A DNA stretch of 12,612 nt, taken from assembly GCA_014825775.1 (NCBI GenBank), contig MVAQ01000367.1, forward strand, positions 1-12,612, in the 5' to 3' direction. The stretch is from Krasilnikovozyma curviuscula (taxonomy: Eukaryota; Basidiomycota; Tremellomycetes; Cystofilobasidiales; Mrakiaceae). Below the pieces are notes generated by a model. The model was not told where the DNA came from. It saw only the letters and a program-made list of their open reading frames with translations, and made no database searches. Of this stretch, positions 8,476-12,612 are shown in pieces (positions within the stretch are counted from its first letter, which is position 1; each line of letters starts with the position of its first letter). A program made the position numbers and the translations under genes.

Positions 8476-10584
8476 TTATTTTTTAGATAATGCCTCCATC
8501 ACAACCCTTGACACTCCCAATAATTCCTCTTCTTGGAACCTTCTGCCAACCAACTGCACCCCAGCAGGTAAGCCTTGATCTCTGACGGGATCATACAAGT
8601 TCTTGATCATTTGATCAAAGTCATCAATCGCTTCGTATCCCGCTTCCTTTGGGTCAACTTCGAGATCAACAGTGGTAACTGGCAAAGTGATTGATGGCCA
8701 ATCGAGTAAGTTAAAGATTGCAGTATATCCAGCATAACCATTTGATCGGTGAGGAGGTGCGACGGTGTTTGCTACTGGGCAGATGATGCCGTCGATTGGT
8801 CTGCCAGTGCTGGTTTGAATGCCGGTGGATTGCCATTTCTCGAGCATGGCAGTTCGGATTTCAGTTTTTTTTCGGTTCATCAGGTAGGTTTCGAAAACTT
8901 TTTTGCCTGTGTTTTTACCAACTAGCATCTGAGGCATGTAAGTCTGAGGAAGGATATATTTAGTGCAGAAGCATCTTGCTAACCAGTTGTGACTCACCTC
9001 TCCAGTTTTCTTCACTACAGATTGCAAGTCATCACCTCCATCAGCGTCGAAAAGTTCAAACAGTAGTTTAATTGCTTCGCCGTGTCCGGTAGGCTTCCAT
9101 GGAATGACTGAAAGACAAACATGGTCAATGCAATGTAAAATTTAGAATTGACCCTACTGACCCTCATGACCTTGAGCAATTAAAGCATCAATTGTTATTT
9201 TGATAGCCCTCTTTATTGGTGGATGAATGTGAGCAATCCCATCAAAGTCGTAGTACCCGAAAGCAAGTTTGGTCTCAGGGCCTCCGATGTGTTTAAGCTC
9301 GAGTAGCCTATTTGGTACGTTGCAGTCAGCATTTTATTAACCACATGATATCGCAATCTACTCACTCCTTTCTCCATGGAATAGGAATCACAGATGGATC
9401 TGATTTCCAAGGTTCAGTGCCAATAACAGCGTCCATAAACAACTCGCAGCCATTTAGGTTTGTACACATTGGACCTATTGAAGATTCTGCGCTTTCGAAT
9501 CCCATAAGACTATTGAGGGCTTTCCCATAAGTTAACCGGCGAGTGGTTGGTCGAAGACCGTAGAGATTGTTCATGACCGATGGATATCGAATACTGTGCG
9601 AAGGGATGTTTAGTAGCAATCGCTTCTGCAACTGATTCGAGTAGTTCCTACCTTCCAGCGATATCTGAACCCACTCCAATCGGACTGCAAATCAGTAAGA
9701 TCAGTCACTCTCAAACCAGAGGATATATGTGTTGTGTGCCTTACCTTCCCATAAGCGCATTAAGAGGTCCTTCACCAGCAGAACTTCCCTGATATTTTCC
9801 CGAGATTAGCTTTGGAAAGCTCTTTTGAGTTTGGTACTTACTCCTGAAACGGCATCACGATTGAACGGATTTTCCGTTCTCCCATAGACATGGTTGTCAC
9901 CTTCTCCAAACCACAGACCTTGAGCTACGTTTGTTCGGGTGTATATGACCGCCCCAGCTTTGGTAACGCAGTCAACAATGGTCGAGTTTTCTTTTGAAAT
10001 ATTCCCAATCCATGAAGCCCACCCCATGTTGCACTCTTTGCCTTTCACTTGGAATTGGTCCCTGTAGTTGAACGGTTAGCGTCACAAAACTTGTGATTGA
10101 CTATGGTCGACTTACTTGAGAGAAATGGGCACACCATGTAGCGGTCCAACTGGTCCAGATTGCTTCCAGATGTTGTCCAAGTCTTTCGCTTTCTCGATGG
10201 CTTCTTCGAACCAGAACTCAGAGAGACAGTTGGTGAGTTGATGAGCGATAGCAGCACGCTTGCAGAACTAAAGAAACAAGGAGTTTGATTTCCCTTTTCG
10301 ATTAAGATGTGACATAGGTAGAGACTTACAGCTCGAACCACGTCTTCGGAAGAGTAAACACCAGCCTTCAATCGATCTCTCAACTCAGTCAAGTTGTTGA
10401 GTTCGGTGATCTCCAATTCTTTCATAGTCAACAATCCACATTCACGAGGGACATGCATGACATTCTTGAGTTGATCAAGTGCTGGTGATTGGTCGAGTAG
10501 CCATTCGGACGGAATCCTGCTTGCGTCTTTAGCCCTTTTCTCTACGCAGAGAATTTGCCAAGGCTGTTTATCGGAAGTGGCCAT
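8476..10584 (-). CDS. Amidase-signature family amidase (acetamidase-like), 551 aa
   Basis: Nine exons: 10584-10330, 10267-10116, 10061-9842, 9788-9745, 9684-9652, 9593-9366, 9307-9162, 9107-8998 and 8943-8476. Introns are 53-62 bp GT-AG and phases fit (1656 nt). The family hydrolyses amides to acid plus ammonia. Catalytic Lys136 sits in [13 protein letters not shown], the cis-Ser211 in SGGSSAGEG and the nucleophile Ser235 in GSDIAGSIRYP. The spacings of 75 and 24 equal those of Lys142/Ser217/Ser241 in fatty acid amide hydrolase, which supports both function and splicing. The C-terminus ([20 protein letters not shown]) fits fungal amidases of ~550 aa. Likely cytosolic, since no signal peptide is evident. 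It may free nitrogen from acetamide, formamide or other amides; the substrate is not determined. It is divergent from a permease relic. Confidence 0.93.
8944..8997 (-). other. Stop-free 54-bp last intron of the amidase
   Basis: This intron has a canonical GTGAGT donor, a CTAAAT branch-like site and a CTTCCTCAG acceptor. It is also 18 codons long without a stop, so retention keeps the frame and would insert [18 protein letters not shown] after residue 396. Splicing is favoured because it gives KKTGE directly followed by TYMPQM, similar to the KTGEPLxPxM pattern of related amidases. Confidence 0.7.
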
Positions 10585-10932
10585 TTTCTTTTGTAGTATT
10601 CGTGTATGAGCTTGTATCGAATTGCTCAGTCGAGCGAGCTCTATCTTTATACTCAGTCAAAAAAGCGGTTTCCGTTTGTATTTCCGTTGTTTTGAGGTCC
10701 GAATGATCACAATTGGACATTGGCAATGAAAACATGGAAAAGGAAAAGGCGAGACGAGACGGCACGGATTTTCGCCGTCCCTTGAATTCGCCTCAATGTT
10801 TCCCACGGATTTATGGAAATCGAGGACTGTCAAAACATGATTCGTGGATTGTATATTAGTAAAGGGGGGATTTGTAGTTCAGTGGTTAAAATTTAGTCAA
10901 TCAATCAATTCACACTCCAACTCTCTCTAGTC
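10585..10932. promoter_or_regulatory. Divergent promoter, amidase and permease relic
   Basis: The 348-bp region lies between the amidase ATG (minus) and the permease ATG (plus). On the minus strand, TATAAA (10651-10646) lies ~62 bp upstream of the amidase ATG and AGATAG (10646-10641) matches a GATA-factor site. Two CCAAT boxes lie at 10716-10712 and 10723-10719. On the plus strand, TATATT (10852-10857) lies ~75 bp before the permease ATG. Paired CGG triplets, the usual half-sites of Zn2Cys6 regulators, occur as CGG-N3-CCG (10666-10674) and CGG-N7-CCG (10765-10777). Each motif is short and could occur by chance; the combination is suggestive. Confidence 0.45.
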
Positions 10933-11518
10933 ATGTCCTTCCTCGAAAAAGACCCAGATTCCGACAAGCAATCTATCGCTGTCGTCTATACTCAAGCACT
11001 TAGGGGGGAACCCCATGGTAAATCCGAGGCTGACGAGATAAATGTTTTCGGTGGGAAGGAAGTGTTAACTTCAATTTCAGAACAATCGGTTGGATTCGAA
11101 GTGAGTTGCAGGTTGCTGGTGATTTCATAGGCAATAACTAATATGGTACATAATAGCAGCAACTGTTTTCTAGCTCAAAATGACCTTCGCAATCGGTATC
11201 CTCTCTATCCCTTATACTCACTCTCTTTTGGTTTGGAATTAACAGCGATAAGTGGAAGACAGGAGGGGTCCAAGGAAAGCTTCAGTGGGCTTTCCATGGC
11301 CTCTTGTTAGTATTTGGATTTTTGGTAGCTGTTGTTGGAACTTAGTGAGTCAATTTCTGAGAAGTAATAATTCGAAGTAATAATTCGAAGGAAATCTAAC
11401 GTGATGTCTTGGGTTCAGTGATGGTTTCGTTTCCATCATCGACGCCTACAAGAAGGGATCGGTCTCCAAAGTGTTCTCATATGCAGACAATAGTGGTACT
11501 GTTGCTGCTGCCTCTTAG
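10933..11518 (+). pseudogene. Amino-acid permease (AAAP/Aa_trans) with core deleted
   Basis: The two ends of an amino-acid/auxin permease-family gene are joined with the middle missing. Exon 1 (10933-11100) encodes the hydrophilic tail (MSFLEKDPDSDKQSIAVVYT onward to SVGFE). An intron (11101-11173, GTGAGT to TTTCTAG; a donor at 11119 is also possible) leads to LKMTFAIGILSIP, the start of the first membrane segment. The frame then stops at 11240-11242. Directly behind, after an acceptor ending at 11245, comes the last part of the family: DKWKTGGVQGKLQWAFHGLL, VFGFLVAVVGT (11246-11344), an intact intron (11345-11418), then DGFVSIIDAYKKGSVSKVF to a stop (11419-11518). Roughly nine or ten membrane segments, several hundred codons, are gone. 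No splice choice I tried keeps both ends in frame. The remaining exon borders look undamaged, suggesting a recent loss. Confidence 0.8.
11361..11386 (+). repeat. 13-bp perfect tandem duplication in permease intron
   Basis: GAAGTAATAATTC is repeated twice without change (11361-11373, 11374-11386) and followed by a further GAAG. It lies inside the last intron of the permease relic and has the look of a replication-slippage duplication. Confidence 0.9.
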
Positions 11519-11609
11519 AGGGAAAGTGTGGCATTTGCGGTAAAAATAGCATTTCAATGGATTGCTCGAGAAGTTCGTTAAAGTCATTTGTAGAGGAGAT
11601 AGTCTTATG
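11519..11609. other. Short convergent 3' spacer
   Basis: Only ~90 bp separate the stop of the permease relic from the stop of the minus-strand transcription factor, so their 3' UTRs, if both are transcribed, would overlap. No element was recognised. Confidence 0.5.
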
Positions 11610-12612
11610 TCATACAATCATGTACTCCGTAGCTGATGATCTCAGAATTTTGTCGTTCTCCCCAGCTGCTGGCCATATTTCAGCAAGCTCGTCAAGTACC
11701 CTCAAAGCGAAGCAGAGGTTGTTTTTGGTTCTACCCAAGAGTGCTGGATCAGTACCAGCAAGTCCAGATGTTATTAACCCGCAGATGGCTGCGGTGACGT
11801 ATAGGACACTGAGCGACAGCTAAATTAGCTTCAATAGCAAGGGGAAGCTTATGTTTGAACTTACTACTGAACTGTCAGAGGGAAATCAATAGTACCAAAC
11901 AGGTCTCGAATGTACCTGATCTTATCGATGCACTGATCTGTACTATCGGCACATACCTGTAATGCCTCTGCGACGCTCACAGGGGAAGTCTGCCGGGAGA
12001 GTAGGTATGGTCGGTGTAATATGATCATGTACATATCGTAAGCCATGTTCAGTGAGGCAATGCTGTGACATCAAAGAATGTGTTTGCGAAGAAAACCTCG
12101 GTTGTTAACGAGACATATCTCTTACCCTGATGTATATCGATTTATTCCAGAGTGTGCTCTCTCTTTATCCCATTTTATGATTTCAGGTAAGTGGTCATGC
12201 CTGTTGAGTATGTCGTTAGTGTTGGGTGCATTTCCGTAATGCCGAAGTCTACTACTCACCACTCGAGCATGCTCTTTCTCAACTGCTTGAAACGTTCGCT
12301 TCTTTGACCAGGGTTAAGCCAACGGCTATGATGAGTGTTTGTAATCTCAGTAGCCAGTAAAGCAAGAGATGTGTGGTATTTGAACACGAGGGATGCAACT
12401 TCGACAGGTGTACCTTGCCCTTCTTCGAGGACAGTAGGCAATTGTTGATCCGCCTCTACTTCCAAAGACACAGTCATTCGAGCAAAATAAGTTGTCCAGA
12501 GACTGTTTTGAATCGTAGCCATTCCATAGGCATCTCTTCTAACCACGTCTAGTTGATTGGTTGGGAGTTTTTCAAGTTGTTCATTGCATTGCCTATGAAG
12601 TCGGACTAGGTT
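11610..12612 (-). CDS. Fungal transcription factor, C-terminal part (partial)
   Basis: The gene runs off the right edge in open frame. Exons on the minus strand: beyond 12612 to 12260, 12200-12126, 12062-11865 and 11808-11610, with GT-AG introns of 59, 63 and 56 bp and matching phases. The visible product has RRDAYGMATIQNSLWTTYFA followed by RMTVSLEVEADQQLP, then WHDHLPEIIKWDKE and NMAYDMYMIILHRPYL, and ends near AEIWPAAGENDKILRSS. The LHRPYL segment preceded by an aliphatic Tyr-rich helix is typical of the middle homology region in Zn2Cys6-type regulators. The zinc cluster itself, usually N-terminal, would lie outside this window, so the class is inferred. Its closeness to an amidase whose promoter has paired CGG triplets makes it a candidate regulator of that gene. 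Confidence 0.75.

Noticed and set aside
10864..10893. tRNA-like start (GGGGATTTGTAGTTCAGTGG) with an A-box pattern in the divergent promoter
   Set aside because: No anticodon arm, B box or matching acceptor strand follows before the permease ATG; probably chance.
11208..11245. Splicing of the permease relic from GTATCC (11188) to the acceptor at 11245 to save the gene
   Set aside because: The join puts the C-terminal exon out of frame and ends at an early stop.
11557..11823. 88-codon plus-strand frame beginning near 11557
   Set aside because: It is antisense to the last exon of the transcription factor, whose splicing and family pattern are convincing.
1..12612. CRISPR arrays, bacterial operons, insertion sequences
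   Set aside because: No evenly spaced repeats with unique spacers; genes are split by GT-AG introns, so the DNA is eukaryotic.

Overview
The window looks like nuclear DNA of a fungus. Genes are packed closely on both strands and carry many small GT-AG introns (53-116 bp in the models below). One gene has 10 introns and another has 8. The families present (14-TM MFS exporter, amidase-signature amidase, fungal-type transcription factor with an LHRP-type motif, LisH/WD40 protein) are typical of fungi. The intron density and small exons suggest a basidiomycete yeast, perhaps a tremellomycete, but this is an inference from style and not a species identification.

Layout. Positions 1-780 have no convincing gene. 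They hold a ~95-bp tandem duplication, a second pair of diverged repeats, three hairpins sharing one ACA loop, and short CCCTAACCTAACC-like stretches resembling degenerate telomeric repeat. From 788 to 1546 there is a broken piece of a HECT ubiquitin ligase, cut off before the catalytic cysteine. Positions 1587-2735 hold short coding-like scraps, including a possible N-terminus of another MFS transporter. From 2736 to 4539 (minus) is an intact five-exon LisH/WD40-repeat gene of 500 aa. It is divergent, across ~890 bp, from an eleven-exon DHA2-type MFS transporter of 649 aa (5428-8178, plus), which needs a 5-nt microexon and a 13-nt exon. Convergent with it is a nine-exon amidase of 551 aa (8476-10584, minus). 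Its Lys-Ser-Ser triad has exactly the spacing of fatty acid amide hydrolase. A 348-bp divergent promoter separates the amidase from an amino-acid permease gene whose whole membrane core has been deleted (10933-11518, plus). The window ends inside the 3' part of a fungal transcription factor gene (11610 to beyond 12612, minus).

Reading together: the amidase, the former amino-acid permease and the transcription factor are neighbours and could once have formed a small nitrogen-acquisition group. The divergent promoter carries CCAAT boxes, a GATA-type site and paired CGG triplets that would suit such control; this is inference. The left part, with repeats and at least two gene relics, resembles subtelomeric or rearrangement-prone DNA. 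All gene models were spliced by eye from reading-frame continuity and protein-family motifs; no transcript evidence or database search was available.
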